Below, in pieces: positions 13,319 to 19,121 of a stretch of DNA of 45,830 nt. Source of the DNA: a virus; the IMG/VR virus record IMGVR_UViG_3300015374_000015, positions 1-45,830 of that record; one strand, given 5' to 3'. How positions within the stretch are numbered: the first letter of the stretch is position 1; each line of letters begins with the position of its first letter. The notes under the pieces are model-generated. The model did not search any database. It saw only the letters and a list, made by a program, of their open reading frames with translations, and was not told where the DNA came from. The position numbers were made by a program, and so were the translations under genes.

Positions 13319-13526
13319 AGCGCACCTCAGGGCGGTCGTGGAGGGCGAGACTGACCGTCGCATCTTCCGCATCATCGACCCCGATACAGGCGAGCACGAG
13401 GATCACGTGGGTGGCTGCCCAGAATGCAGAGCCAACGACGATTACATAGCGGGCCTCCAACGCGACGTGAAGGCAGAGCACTTGCGCTACGAGAACCTTA
13501 AGCGAGACAAGGATGGCTGCACGTAG
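13311..13526 (+). CDS. Small protein with HLRAVVEGET leader and CxxC
   Basis: 71 residues from GTG 13311, overlapping the previous gene by eight bases. VAKAHLRAVVEGETDRRIF, then GGCPECRANDDYIAGLQRD and a charged helix. The first 41 bases are nearly identical to those of the 13903 gene; bases 13326-13351 are repeated exactly at 13918-13943. Confidence 0.65.
   Translation: MAKAHLRAVVEGETDRRIFRIIDPDTGEHEDHVGGCPECRANDDYIAGLQRDVKAEHLRYENLKRDKDGCT
13326..13351. repeat. 26-bp direct repeat (copy 1; copy 2 at 13918-13943)
   Basis: The 26 bases encoding LRAVVEGE(T) are identical in the 13311 and 13903 genes and diverged in the 13139 gene. Identity at the DNA level, including third positions, points to a recent duplication or gene conversion of just the 5' end. 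Confidence 0.85.
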
Positions 13527-13608
13527 GGCAGCACCCTTGCTTGGGTGCAATCGCCTTCTCGAACTCGGTGCATTTTCGGTTCCCGCATTTCCATTCCATA
13601 CCACACAT
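13498..13608 (-). CDS. Possible antisense cysteine-rich micro-ORF
   Basis: 36 residues, MCGMEWKCGNRKCTEFEKAI, then QGCCPTCSHPCLA: eight cysteines, spaced like a zinc-binding peptide. It fills most of a 189-base gap (13527-13715) between plus-strand genes and overlaps the previous gene's end by 29 bases. A weak GGGGTG lies upstream. The cysteine density is the only argument for it. Confidence 0.3.
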   Translation of the reverse strand: MCGMEWKCGNRKCTEFEKAIAPKQGCCPTCSHPCLA

Positions 13609-13715
13609 TTTACACCCCGGCTTTTGAGCGGTCGCCGAGTTCCTGCCCGGCTTCGAAAAGTAAAGTGTGTGTTTTGCAGGCTTTCTAAAGATTGCTTGAC
13701 AGGGGTTTCGGTCAG

Positions 13716-13910
13716 ATGAGCGAAGAAGACCGCCAGGTACGCTGCGAAACCGCGCTTGAAGAACTGGCCGATCCCGAAAACTGGCACGGCAACCCACACG
13801 ACCAGAGCGCATGGCTCTTCGGCCACTTCACGCCGTACGAGCTTGCCCGCGAGGCACTTGGCCTGCCAGAGGACCCCGAAGGGCCGCAGGAGGCCGCTGA
13901 GCGTGGCTAA
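13716..13910 (+). CDS. Small acidic hypothetical protein
   Basis: 64 residues from ATG 13716. MSEEDRQVRCETALEELADP, then NPHDQSAWLFGHFTPYELAR. A TTGACA lies at 13698-13703, too close to serve this start. It overlaps the replisome-organiser-like gene by eight bases. Function unknown. Confidence 0.6.
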   Translation: MSEEDRQVRCETALEELADPENWHGNPHDQSAWLFGHFTPYELAREALGLPEDPEGPQEAAERG

Positions 13911-14400
13911 GCCGCATCTCAGGGCGGTCGTGGAGGGCGAGACCGGCCAAATCTTCGCCAACCCTTGTCCTCGCTGCGAAGACGTAGAGCTTGGCGATTT
14001 AGAAAACGCAGAACGCCGCATTCGCAAGCTGGAGCGCCAGATACGAGCCCTGGAACTCGACAAGCAGGCCGCACGTGAAGGAGACCCGCAGCGAGCCGTG
14101 GTTCTAGGCCTTATAGACGCTTGGAAGCGCCACACAGGGCATCCGAAGGCTAACGCGAACGCCGGGGACCGCTTCGATGTGGTCAAAGCGAGGCTCGCAG
14201 AGGGCTACACGCCCGAAGATATCGAGCTAGCTATCGAGGGCATCGGCGCAAGGCCTTACGTAGTCGAAGGACAGCGCGTAAAGCACGGCGGTCGTGGTCA
14301 GCGCTTCGACAGGCTTGGCATTGTCTGCGGTGGCGGTGAGCAAATCGAGAAGTTCGCGGTGATCGGATACGAAGCGAGAAAGGAACGAGAGGCAAAATGA
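13903..14400 (+). CDS. Putative replisome organiser / replication initiation accessory protein
   Basis: 165 residues from GTG 13903. After the shared leader (VAKPHLRAVVEGET) come CPRCED, a coiled coil (ENAERRIRKLERQIRALELD) and a C-terminal domain with LGLIDAWKRHTGHPKANANA, RFDVVKARLAEGYTPEDIEL and FDRLGIVCGGGEQIEKF. That domain pattern recurs in phage replisome organisers that load the host helicase at the origin. The usual N-terminal winged helix seems replaced by leader plus coiled coil. No polymerase or helicase is visible, so the phage probably relies on host replication enzymes. Confidence 0.6.
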   Translation: MAKPHLRAVVEGETGQIFANPCPRCEDVELGDLENAERRIRKLERQIRALELDKQAAREGDPQRAVVLGLIDAWKRHTGHPKANANAGDRFDVVKARLAEGYTPEDIELAIEGIGARPYVVEGQRVKHGGRGQRFDRLGIVCGGGEQIEKFAVIGYEARKEREAK

Positions 14401-14564
14401 GCGACCCAATTGCGGCACTCGCCACGCTATGCGGCGAACTGCGCGAAGAGAAGGAATACGCCGAGGCTCTGCATGAGAGCAAAGCAGACGCCGAGCGCAT
14501 TCTGAGCAAGAAGATCCTCGAACTCAGCGATTGCCGCAAGGCATTGGAGGCTGCTCGTGCCTGA
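14397..14564 (+). CDS. Small coiled-coil protein
   Basis: 55 residues, ATGA-coupled to the previous gene. MSDPIAALATLCGELREEKE and a long charged helix (ESKADAERILSKKILELSDC). Too short for the family searches I can do by eye. It may assist the replication-like protein upstream. Confidence 0.6.
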   Translation: MSDPIAALATLCGELREEKEYAEALHESKADAERILSKKILELSDCRKALEAARA

Positions 14565-14721
14565 CTTCAACCCAGCCCTCCCCAAAGCCCCCAAGGTCTA
14601 CGAGGCCCGCGAGAAGCCAGAACGCGGCACGCCCTTGGGCCTGATTCGCAAGCCGCTGGCTGAGCCTCGTATGGAGCAAATACGACAGCCAACAACCACA
14701 AAGCGCCCCGGAGGGCGCTAG
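14557..14721 (+). CDS. Small basic proline-rich protein
   Basis: 54 residues from GTG 14557, overlapping the previous gene by eight bases. VPDFNPALPKAPKVYEAREK and a basic, disordered remainder ending KRPGGR. The last codons form the hairpin at 14702-14719. Confidence 0.5.
   Translation: MPDFNPALPKAPKVYEAREKPERGTPLGLIRKPLAEPRMEQIRQPTTTKRPGGR
14702..14719 (+). terminator. Hairpin at end of gene chain
   Basis: AGCGCCC (14702-14708) pairs with GGGCGCT (14713-14719) around CGGA, a 7-bp GC stem at the last codons of the chain that began at 5570. No T-run follows, so termination would be of the weak or factor-assisted type. Confidence 0.4.
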
Positions 14722-14801
14722 TGGAGCATTCGGTCAATCCGATCACTGCCCTGGTGTCGTCGGGCCTGAGCTTTTCGCTCGCTTAATCGACCACGTCTGC
14801 G

Positions 14802-14842
14802 TAGCACATTCTAGCACACTCGCCTGCTAAGCTGTAGTGACA
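14802..14842 (+). promoter_or_regulatory. Promoter/operator with TAGCAC repeats and GTAGTGAC
   Basis: TAGCAC occurs twice (14802-14807, 14812-14817), then extended -10 TGCTAAGCT (-10 at 14828-14833) with CACATT 17 bases upstream, then GTAGTGAC (14834-14841) just before ATG 14843. The words are the same as at 402-430, 5532-5563 and 20443-20467, in a different order. Confidence 0.55.
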
Positions 14843-14968
14843 ATGAGTAAGCGGGCATCGAAAAGAGCTAAGGCCATCCTCAGCGCCAGGCAACGAGGCT
14901 ACGAGCCACAAAAGGCCAATGCTGGCTTCAAACGCCCCGGTTCGTTGAATCCGCGCAAGAGCCCATGA
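14843..14968 (+). CDS. Small basic protein
   Basis: 41 residues, MSKRASKRAKAILSARQRGY, then NAGFKRPGSLNPRKSP. Very basic, so likely nucleic-acid-associated if stable. It sits directly behind the promoter with no room for a ribosome site (leaderless) and overlaps the next gene by ATGA. Confidence 0.55.
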   Translation: MSKRASKRAKAILSARQRGYEPQKANAGFKRPGSLNPRKSP

Positions 14969-15162
14969 ACGCAAGAGAAGTCCTTGAAGAAGAGTGGATC
15001 ACGTGCCCTCGCTGTAGGAACGAGGGCGAAGTAGGTATGGAGTTGATCGGTAAGCGCTTTGTAGCTGGGTCGGGCCGCTCTTGCCCATTGTGTGAGGGCA
15101 ATATGGGTTTTGGTGATACAGACGAGCTTAAACGGGCCAAGCAACGCTTGTCCTTCGCATGA
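14965..15162 (+). CDS. DnaJ-like zinc-ribbon protein
   Basis: 65 residues. TCPRCRNEGEVGMELIGKRF, then SGRSCPLCEGNMGFGDTDEL: CxxC-x-x-G pairs as in DnaJ-type zinc ribbons. ATGA overlaps at both ends. Partner unknown. Confidence 0.65.
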   Translation: MNAREVLEEEWITCPRCRNEGEVGMELIGKRFVAGSGRSCPLCEGNMGFGDTDELKRAKQRLSFA

Positions 15163-15350
15163 CCTCCACCGAACAGATCCGCGAACGCGAGCTAGTGGAA
15201 GCCCAAGAGCATCGAACGGTCCACGAAGGCCTACGACGCAGGGCTGAGGCGGAACGCGATGAGCTAATCCGCCTTGTGCAAGCTGAACACCGCGCTAAGG
15301 CTGCTATTGGCGGTCCCTGTGTGTGCAAGTGGTGCAAGCGCAAGCCATGA
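15159..15350 (+). CDS. Small coiled-coil protein with C-terminal CxCxxC
   Basis: 63 residues, a single long charged helix (RERELVEAQEHRTVHEGLRR) ending in GGPCVCKWCKRKP. The cysteines may bind metal as a dimer. Coupled on both sides by ATGA. Confidence 0.6.
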   Translation: MTSTEQIRERELVEAQEHRTVHEGLRRRAEAERDELIRLVQAEHRAKAAIGGPCVCKWCKRKP

Positions 15351-15481
15351 CCACCCCCCAAGCCATCCTTTGCGCCTGGATCGCGACGCCTGATCTGATC
15401 GCGACGCCTGATCTGATTGCGCACCTTCTCGCCTGTGTAGGTTGCTTCCTCGCCGGGATGATCGTGGGTGAGCGGCTGTGA
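15347..15481 (+). CDS. Small membrane protein with tandem hexapeptide
   Basis: 44 residues, MTTPQAILCAWIATPDLIAT, then PDLIAHLLACVGCFLAGMIV and GERL. The C-terminal 20 residues form one membrane span. A perfect 18-base tandem duplication (15379-15396, 15397-15414) encodes the repeated IATPDL. GTGA overlap with the next gene. Confidence 0.5.
   Translation: MTTPQAILCAWIATPDLIATPDLIAHLLACVGCFLAGMIVGERL
15379..15414. repeat. Perfect 18-bp tandem repeat
   Basis: The unit GATCGCGACGCCTGATCT occurs twice without gap or mismatch and is followed by GAT of a third copy. It keeps the reading frame of the small membrane protein and adds six residues per copy. Slippage could vary its length. Confidence 0.9.
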
Positions 15482-15789
15482 GCGACGAGTGGGGGATGCA
15501 AACCGAGCAAGAGGTATCGGCCGAAGAGGAAAATGCGCGCCTGCTGAGCCAGAAGAAGGCACTGGATGATGCCCGTAAGGATTTAATCCATGAAAAGGAG
15601 CAGGTAGGGGCGTGGTTCGCGCAGATAATCGTTGCCGACGAACTCTGTACTGGCCTCCTAAGCCCTGTTCCTCGCTGCTTGCGTGAGCCTATTGCCAAGG
15701 AGCTTGTCAGAGACCAGGAGCATTTAGGCTGGCCCGATATGGAGACCGCGTTTGCCTACATCGATGAGCTTTACGAGTGGACGCAATGA
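15478..15789 (+). CDS. Hypothetical acidic helical protein
   Basis: 103 residues from GTG 15478. A coiled coil (EEENARLLSQKKALDDARKD, LIHEKEQVGAWFAQI) with a helical, acidic C-terminus. Function unknown. ATGA overlap with the next gene. Confidence 0.6.
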   Translation: MSDEWGMQTEQEVSAEEENARLLSQKKALDDARKDLIHEKEQVGAWFAQIIVADELCTGLLSPVPRCLREPIAKELVRDQEHLGWPDMETAFAYIDELYEWTQ

Positions 15790-16049
15790 AGCCTGTCGCC
15801 CTCCACGTACCCCTCTCCAACCGCGATGCCTGCCTGCGCTGCGCAGAGTCCAGCAGCTACCGCTTCATGGTGGACGATGCCTTCCTTTGCCCAGAATGCT
15901 GCGCGGTGGTTGATCCTGGTCGGTTTATGCGCGCCGGCGACGATCAAGATCGCACAGAGCTTGAACATGCGCAGTCTCGCGCGCATTACTTCGATCACGA
16001 ATGGGCAGCGATGGGTTGGAAGCCGCCTGCCACCGTGACGCATCTATGA
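15786..16049 (+). CDS. Protein with MKPxALHxPLSxR leader and zinc ribbon
   Basis: 87 residues from ATG 15786. The first 14 residues (MKPVALHVPLSNRD) match those of the next gene (MKPHALHIPLSDRE), but the body is a zinc ribbon (CLRCAESS ... LCPECCAVV) instead of a RHH-like helix pair. A second case of a shared 5' module between neighbours. Confidence 0.65.
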   Translation: MKPVALHVPLSNRDACLRCAESSSYRFMVDDAFLCPECCAVVDPGRFMRAGDDQDRTELEHAQSRAHYFDHEWAAMGWKPPATVTHL

Positions 16050-16285
16050 AACCCCACGCACTGCATATCCCGCTAAGCGACCGCGAGCGCAAAGCCATCC
16101 TCAAGCGCTCCAAGGAACTCGGCCTCACACAGGGCCAGTACGCACGCAAGCTCATGTACGGCAAGCTGGAGCCGATGGCTGCGGTGAAACGGGCGGATCT
16201 GCGAGATGGGACTGTGATCACAATCCACACGCCTGAAATGAAGCACCCCACGACCTTCAAGAACGACGGAAAGGCACGTAAGTGA
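16046..16285 (+). CDS. RHH-like small DNA-binding protein
   Basis: 79 residues. MKPHALHIPLSDRERKAILK, then RSKELGLTQGQYARKLMYGK: a strand followed by two helices as in ribbon-helix-helix or MobC-like proteins. Likely a dimeric DNA-binding repressor. GTGA overlap with the next gene. Relatives of the fold occur at 16479 and 20872. Confidence 0.6.
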   Translation: MKPHALHIPLSDRERKAILKRSKELGLTQGQYARKLMYGKLEPMAAVKRADLRDGTVITIHTPEMKHPTTFKNDGKARK

Positions 16286-16482
16286 GCGACGCGTGGCCCC
16301 AAGAACTCCGCGTGCTCAAAGACTGGGATGGGAACCTGAGTCTAGACGCCGAAGAATGGCAGTCCGGCAACATCTATGTCTCCCACGAGCGGATGCAGGA
16401 ATACATTGAGGCCAATACGAGCCAGAAGCATCGCATTCGTGAGCTTGAGGCGCGAATCAGCGAACTGGAGCCTTACGCGTGA
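16282..16482 (+). CDS. Small hypothetical protein
   Basis: 66 residues from GTG 16282. MSDAWPQELRVLKDWDGNLS, then a C-terminal coiled coil (HRIRELEARISELEPYA). Lies between two RHH-like genes, coupled to both by GTGA. Function unknown. Confidence 0.6.
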   Translation: MSDAWPQELRVLKDWDGNLSLDAEEWQSGNIYVSHERMQEYIEANTSQKHRIRELEARISELEPYA

Positions 16483-16724
16483 CTCCCCACGGGCCTGTTT
16501 TCGACACCTACCTCCAAGTGCGCCTCACAACGCACGACAAGGAGCGGATCAAGGCTCGGGCGCTTGAGGCGGGGCTCAAAACCAGCGAGTATGTGCGTAA
16601 GCGGGCGCTGGGGGAGCAACTAGGCGCTTGGCGACGCGCTGAAGGCATGCCGGGTCACTCCGGCTCCGAAGAACCACACATGAACTCACTGCTCCAGCGC
16701 CCCGAGAGGCGGAAGCCTCTGTAG
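16479..16724 (+). CDS. RHH-like small DNA-binding protein
   Basis: 81 residues from GTG 16479. FDTYLQVRLTTHDKERIKAR, then ALEAGLKTSEYVRKRALGEQ: the strand-helix-helix pattern of ribbon-helix-helix regulators. It is the last gene of the chain from 14843 and is followed by a hairpin. Confidence 0.6.
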   Translation: MTPHGPVFDTYLQVRLTTHDKERIKARALEAGLKTSEYVRKRALGEQLGAWRRAEGMPGHSGSEEPHMNSLLQRPERRKPL

Positions 16725-16729
16725 CCCTT

Positions 16730-16753
16730 GACGGCGGCGGGAAGCTGGCCGTC
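16730..16753. terminator. Hairpin between convergent genes
   Basis: GACGGC (16730-16735) pairs with GCCGTC (16748-16753), sitting in the 28 bases between the stop at 16724 and the stop of the minus-strand frame at 16753. The position suits a bidirectional terminator; the T-tracts are poor. Confidence 0.35.
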
Positions 16754-16947
16754 TAAGTTCCAGGAACCGGATAGCCGTCGATTTCATCGGCGCTCGGTCG
16801 GCGAAAAGTAGTCGAGGCATCGAACATCAAGAGGCCGGTTCGGCTGACGATCATCCAAAAGCCATTGACATCAACCAGAAGCTCATCGCGATTTGGGGTA
16901 ATCCGTAAGCTCAGCATGATGTAGCACAATAGCAGATAAGCACCCAC
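16753..16947 (-). CDS. Possible small membrane-anchored protein
   Basis: 64 residues from GTG 16947. VGAYLLLCYIMLSL is hydrophobic and would insert in the membrane; RITPNRDELLVDVNGFWMIV and SRTGLLMFDASTTFRRPSAD look like beta strands of a small outer domain. A GGAGG lies 15 bases upstream, farther than usual. The frame is open much further upstream, but without coding character. A real gene is likely but not certain. Confidence 0.4.
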   Translation of the reverse strand: MGAYLLLCYIMLSLRITPNRDELLVDVNGFWMIVSRTGLLMFDASTTFRRPSADEIDGYPVPGT

Positions 16948-16970
16948 GATGCAGAGAACGGCCCTCCGAA

Positions 16971-17001
16971 GAGAGCCGCCTCTGAGCGCTTTGCGGCTCT
17001 C
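16971..17001. other. 9-bp perfect inverted repeat
   Basis: GAGAGCCGC (16971-16979) and GCGGCTCTC (16993-17001) can form a stem with a 13-base loop. It lies just upstream of the minus-strand membrane frame, so it may be part of its leader or a factor site. Confidence 0.4.
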
Positions 17002-17069
17002 GGTCGGGGAATTCAGGCGCCCCCCGGCGTGCCGAACCGCGATTCGTCGTGATCTTAGCGCATTACGCA

Positions 17070-17100
17070 GGAACGCCCCGATTTCCAGCCGGGGCGTTCC
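17070..17100. terminator. Strong 11-bp hairpin
   Basis: GGAACGCCCCG (17070-17080) pairs perfectly with CGGGGCGTTCC (17090-17100) around a 9-base loop. This is the most stable simple hairpin seen in the window. It lacks a T-tract on either strand, so it may be an intrinsic terminator of GC-rich type, an RNA processing site or a protein-binding palindrome. Confidence 0.5.
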
Positions 17101-17144
17101 GTAACTTGCCGAGCGTGAGATCAGCTTTCGTGAAAGCATAAGAA

Positions 17145-17429
17145 GTGGCCCGGTCGAAGGCTTACCGCTGGCGCAATCTACGCACCGAGCGCAAGCACGC
17201 CAAGGTCGTGCATCGCAAGCTAGAACCCGAGATGGCGAGCGAGAAACAGCTTGCCTACATTCGTGGTCTAGCTCGACAGCTCGGCATTCCGGTTCCTGAT
17301 GGCATCGCAACCAAGCGTGGTGCCTCGCACGTCATCGAAGACCTTAAGAAGCGGCGTGAACGTCGAGGTCGAGAATCAGACGAACGACGGGATCGTGATC
17401 GCTTCCAACGTCAGGAGTGGCTCGCCTAG
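17145..17429 (+). CDS. DUF3072-like small protein
   Basis: 94 residues from GTG 17145. A basic N-terminal part (RSKAYRWRNLRTERKHAKVV) is followed by MASEKQLAYIRGLARQLGIP, then a second helix (GASHVIEDLKKRRERRG). The centre resembles the 'KQ-x-Y-I-x-x-L' helical module found in DUF3072 and many phage proteins, thought to bind nucleic acid or protein. No good ribosome site; an inner ATG at 17232 is an alternative start. About 680 bases without a gene follow. Confidence 0.55.
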   Translation: MARSKAYRWRNLRTERKHAKVVHRKLEPEMASEKQLAYIRGLARQLGIPVPDGIATKRGASHVIEDLKKRRERRGRESDERRDRDRFQRQEWLA

Positions 17430-18062
17430 TCCCGCGACGCCCGGTAGCCCTGGCCCTCACGTCCGTGTCATGCACCCTGAAGTGCCAGGACGCTAAAAGC
17501 AGATAGGACAGGCCGAATGTCGCCATTTAGAAGCGCGTGAGCTACCGCAGAGCGCGTGGGACAAGTCAGGCGTGGGGATATCTCCCAAGACGACGGTCGT
17601 GGCTCGTTACGGACGGGCCGCATTGACCACAGCACCAAATCCATAGTTGGACTGTCAGGACTGCGGGAACCGATGAGGGAACGAAGCAGAGACCAGCAGC
17701 ACCGGATGGTCAGGAGGACGCCAATGGAACGGAAGAAGGGTATCTCTGCGGTCAGCCTGCCTTGAACCAGGAGAAGACTGGAGGCATTGGGAGCAGGGAC
17801 GGCAGTTCACAGCTTGCTCCTACGTGCCCGCTGTAGAGCTTTGAGCCAGGACACAGCGGTGCAGCGGAGAGAGTTGTGGGTGATGGCAGGCGTAGTTATG
17901 CGGTAGGCTTGGGGTCAGAACAAGCCTCAGGTCTGTAGTAGCGGGTTGATCACCGTGAACTGGCCTCGTGCGCTCCGAATTGAGCCGAAGACTTCGCATG
18001 CATTGGTCTCTCGGTGAGAGAGAGGAAAGACCCGGCTAATCGGGCGCTTGTTCGTACAATAG
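17430..18062 (+). ncRNA. Long gene-free stretch, candidate structured RNA or packaging region
   Basis: All three plus frames contain many stops, and the one 69-codon frame (17556-17765) has no coding character. Several perfect stems are visible: CCTGGC/GCCAGG near 17447-17492, GGAGCA/TGCTCC near 17790-17820, CCGCTGT/ACAGCGG near 17830-17861, AGGCTT/AAGCCT near 17906-17928, TCTCTC/GAGAGA near 18007-18021 and CCCG/CGGG near 18030-18045. By chance two or three 6-bp stems would be expected, so the excess is modest. The purine-rich texture recalls large phage RNAs, but no known class is recognised. Its place before the small terminase also suits a pac or cos region. Confidence 0.35.
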
Positions 18063-18091
18063 TTGACGTTGAAGTAGTTGACGCGTAGATA
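18063..18091 (+). promoter_or_regulatory. Sigma70-type promoter for the packaging/structural block
   Basis: TTGACG (18063-18068), exactly 17 bases, TAGATA (18086-18091). The next start codon is at 18109 with GGGGTG in between. It is the closest match to the consensus in the window. A second TTGACG overlaps within the spacer (18078-18083). It would drive 18109 onward, starting with the small terminase. Confidence 0.7.
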
Positions 18092-18108
18092 GGGGTGATG
18101 GCTTGGTT

Positions 18109-18240
18109 ATGCTCCGGTCCGGAATGGACTTCCCAGGAGAGCCTCAGATGGTTGTGGTCTACGACGACGGGTCTACGCACGGGCAGGTATACGAAACCGC
18201 CTACGGCACTACACAGAGCGAGCGATGCAGCGCTGTGTGA
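18109..18240 (+). CDS. Small hypothetical protein ahead of the terminase
   Basis: 43 residues, MLRSGMDFPGEPQMVVVYDD, then GSTHGQVYETAYGTTQSE. ATG 18109 is the first start after the promoter; ATG 18124 is an alternative. The strand-turn-strand pattern and the GTGTGA overlap with the next frame support it. Too short to assign. Confidence 0.5.
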   Translation: MLRSGMDFPGEPQMVVVYDDGSTHGQVYETAYGTTQSERCSAV

Positions 18241-18314
18241 AGCGTTACGGCCACAAGGTCGGGGTCAGGTGCCTTCCGGGGAAAGAGCAGTCGCTTCGGG
18301 AAGTGCGCGGCTGA
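18225..18314 (+). CDS. 29-residue micro-ORF coupled to the small terminase
   Basis: MQRCVKRYGHKVGVRCLPGK, then EQSLREVRG. ATG 18225 or GTG 18237, the latter overlapping the previous stop. Its TGA overlaps the ATG of the small terminase (TGATG). A frame that fits exactly between two genes by overlapping codons is likely translated, perhaps as a leader or a Cys-containing peptide. Confidence 0.45.
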   Translation: MQRCVKRYGHKVGVRCLPGKEQSLREVRG

Positions 18315-18850
18315 TGAGCGAAGCAGTCGCAGAGCGTCCGAAGCGCATTGAGCGCAGTTACACGGACGCACAGAAAGACACGGCGCTTGTCGCCTACGTG
18401 CGTTGCTCGGGTCATGTGAAAAAGGCTTCGCAGCTCTTGGCGGCTAAGGACATGATTGTGCCCTGGCGCACACTTGAAGACTGGGCGAAGAAGATCGAGG
18501 TTCCACGCCTTGAACGGATTCGCCAGGAGCTTGAGCCGATCATCAAGCGTGAAGCTGCCGAAACTCACCGTGGTCTGCTGAACGCAGCGGCTGAGATCGA
18601 GATGCAGGCGATTGAGGGGATCAAAGAGCGCTTGGACAACGGCGAGGGCGACTTGAAGGACCTCTCGGCAGTCGCGCAGCGCTCGGCTATCGCCACGGGC
18701 ATCCACTCCGAGAAGCACTTGCTCTACAGCGGTGAGCCAACGCAGATCGTTAAGCAGGACGCGGCTGAAGTGATGAGGAAGCTTGCGAGTCGTGGGATGC
18801 GGGTTGAAGCTACCGAGCGGACTGTGGTCGTGGAGTCGAGCGATGGCTAA
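18314..18850 (+). CDS. terS: Small terminase subunit (putative)
   Basis: 178 residues from ATG 18314. An N-terminal HTH-like region (VKKASQLLAAKDMIVPWRTL, EDWAKKIEVP), a long central helical part (RIRQELEPIIKREAAETHRG) for oligomerisation, and a strand-rich C-terminus (MRVEATERTVVVES). This order is typical of phage small terminases that recognise the packaging site. It precedes the large subunit by about 5 kb, with HNH, tRNA-like and lysin genes in between, which is a wide separation. A longer frame from 18095 is not supported. Confidence 0.65.
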   Translation: MSEAVAERPKRIERSYTDAQKDTALVAYVRCSGHVKKASQLLAAKDMIVPWRTLEDWAKKIEVPRLERIRQELEPIIKREAAETHRGLLNAAAEIEMQAIEGIKERLDNGEGDLKDLSAVAQRSAIATGIHSEKHLLYSGEPTQIVKQDAAEVMRKLASRGMRVEATERTVVVESSDG

Positions 18851-19121
18851 CAAAAAGACCATCGACTGTGAAGAAGGCAAGCACGGCGATTGCAAGGGCT
18901 GGGGCGAAACGATCTTCCGGGTTCCTCGTGAGCGAGTTACATGCGAGTGTGGTTGCCACGATGGGCCATTTAGTGGCGTGGACTTGGAAGCGTGCCAGGA
19001 TGAGACTCTTCCCCCGGATCACGTGAAGTTCTTGCATGCTGACAACGAGGCGTCTGTTTACAGGCTGGATCTTGAGAAAGAGTCCGGCAAGCTTGTAGCT
19101 ACGTGGCCTGAGCGTTCTTAG
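18843..19121 (+). CDS. Hypothetical protein with cysteine cluster
   Basis: 92 residues from ATG 18843, overlapping the terminase gene by eight bases. IDCEEGKHGDCKGWGETIFR, then VTCECGCHDGPFSG: C/H groups that may bind zinc, with an acidic C-terminus. The pattern C-x-C-x-C-H near the middle recurs in many actinophage proteins of unknown role. Confidence 0.65.
   Translation: MANKKTIDCEEGKHGDCKGWGETIFRVPRERVTCECGCHDGPFSGVDLEACQDETLPPDHVKFLHADNEASVYRLDLEKESGKLVATWPERS

Noticed and set aside
12702-14186. Antisense open frame of 494 codons
   Set aside because: It runs against a tightly coupled series of plus-strand genes, has no ribosome site and the Arg/Ser/Leu-rich composition of a shadow frame.
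16922-16927. TAGCAC as a fifth member of the composite operator set
   Set aside because: It lies inside a possible minus-strand gene, without GTAGTGAC nearby and without a start codon at the right distance.
17556-17765. 69-codon frame in the long gap before the small terminase
   Set aside because: No ribosome site and no coding-like pattern; stops surround it in all frames.
17430-18062. Group I or II intron, or a diversity-generating retroelement
   Set aside because: No reverse transcriptase or intron endonuclease nearby, no domain-V-like hairpin and no template/variable repeat pair seen.
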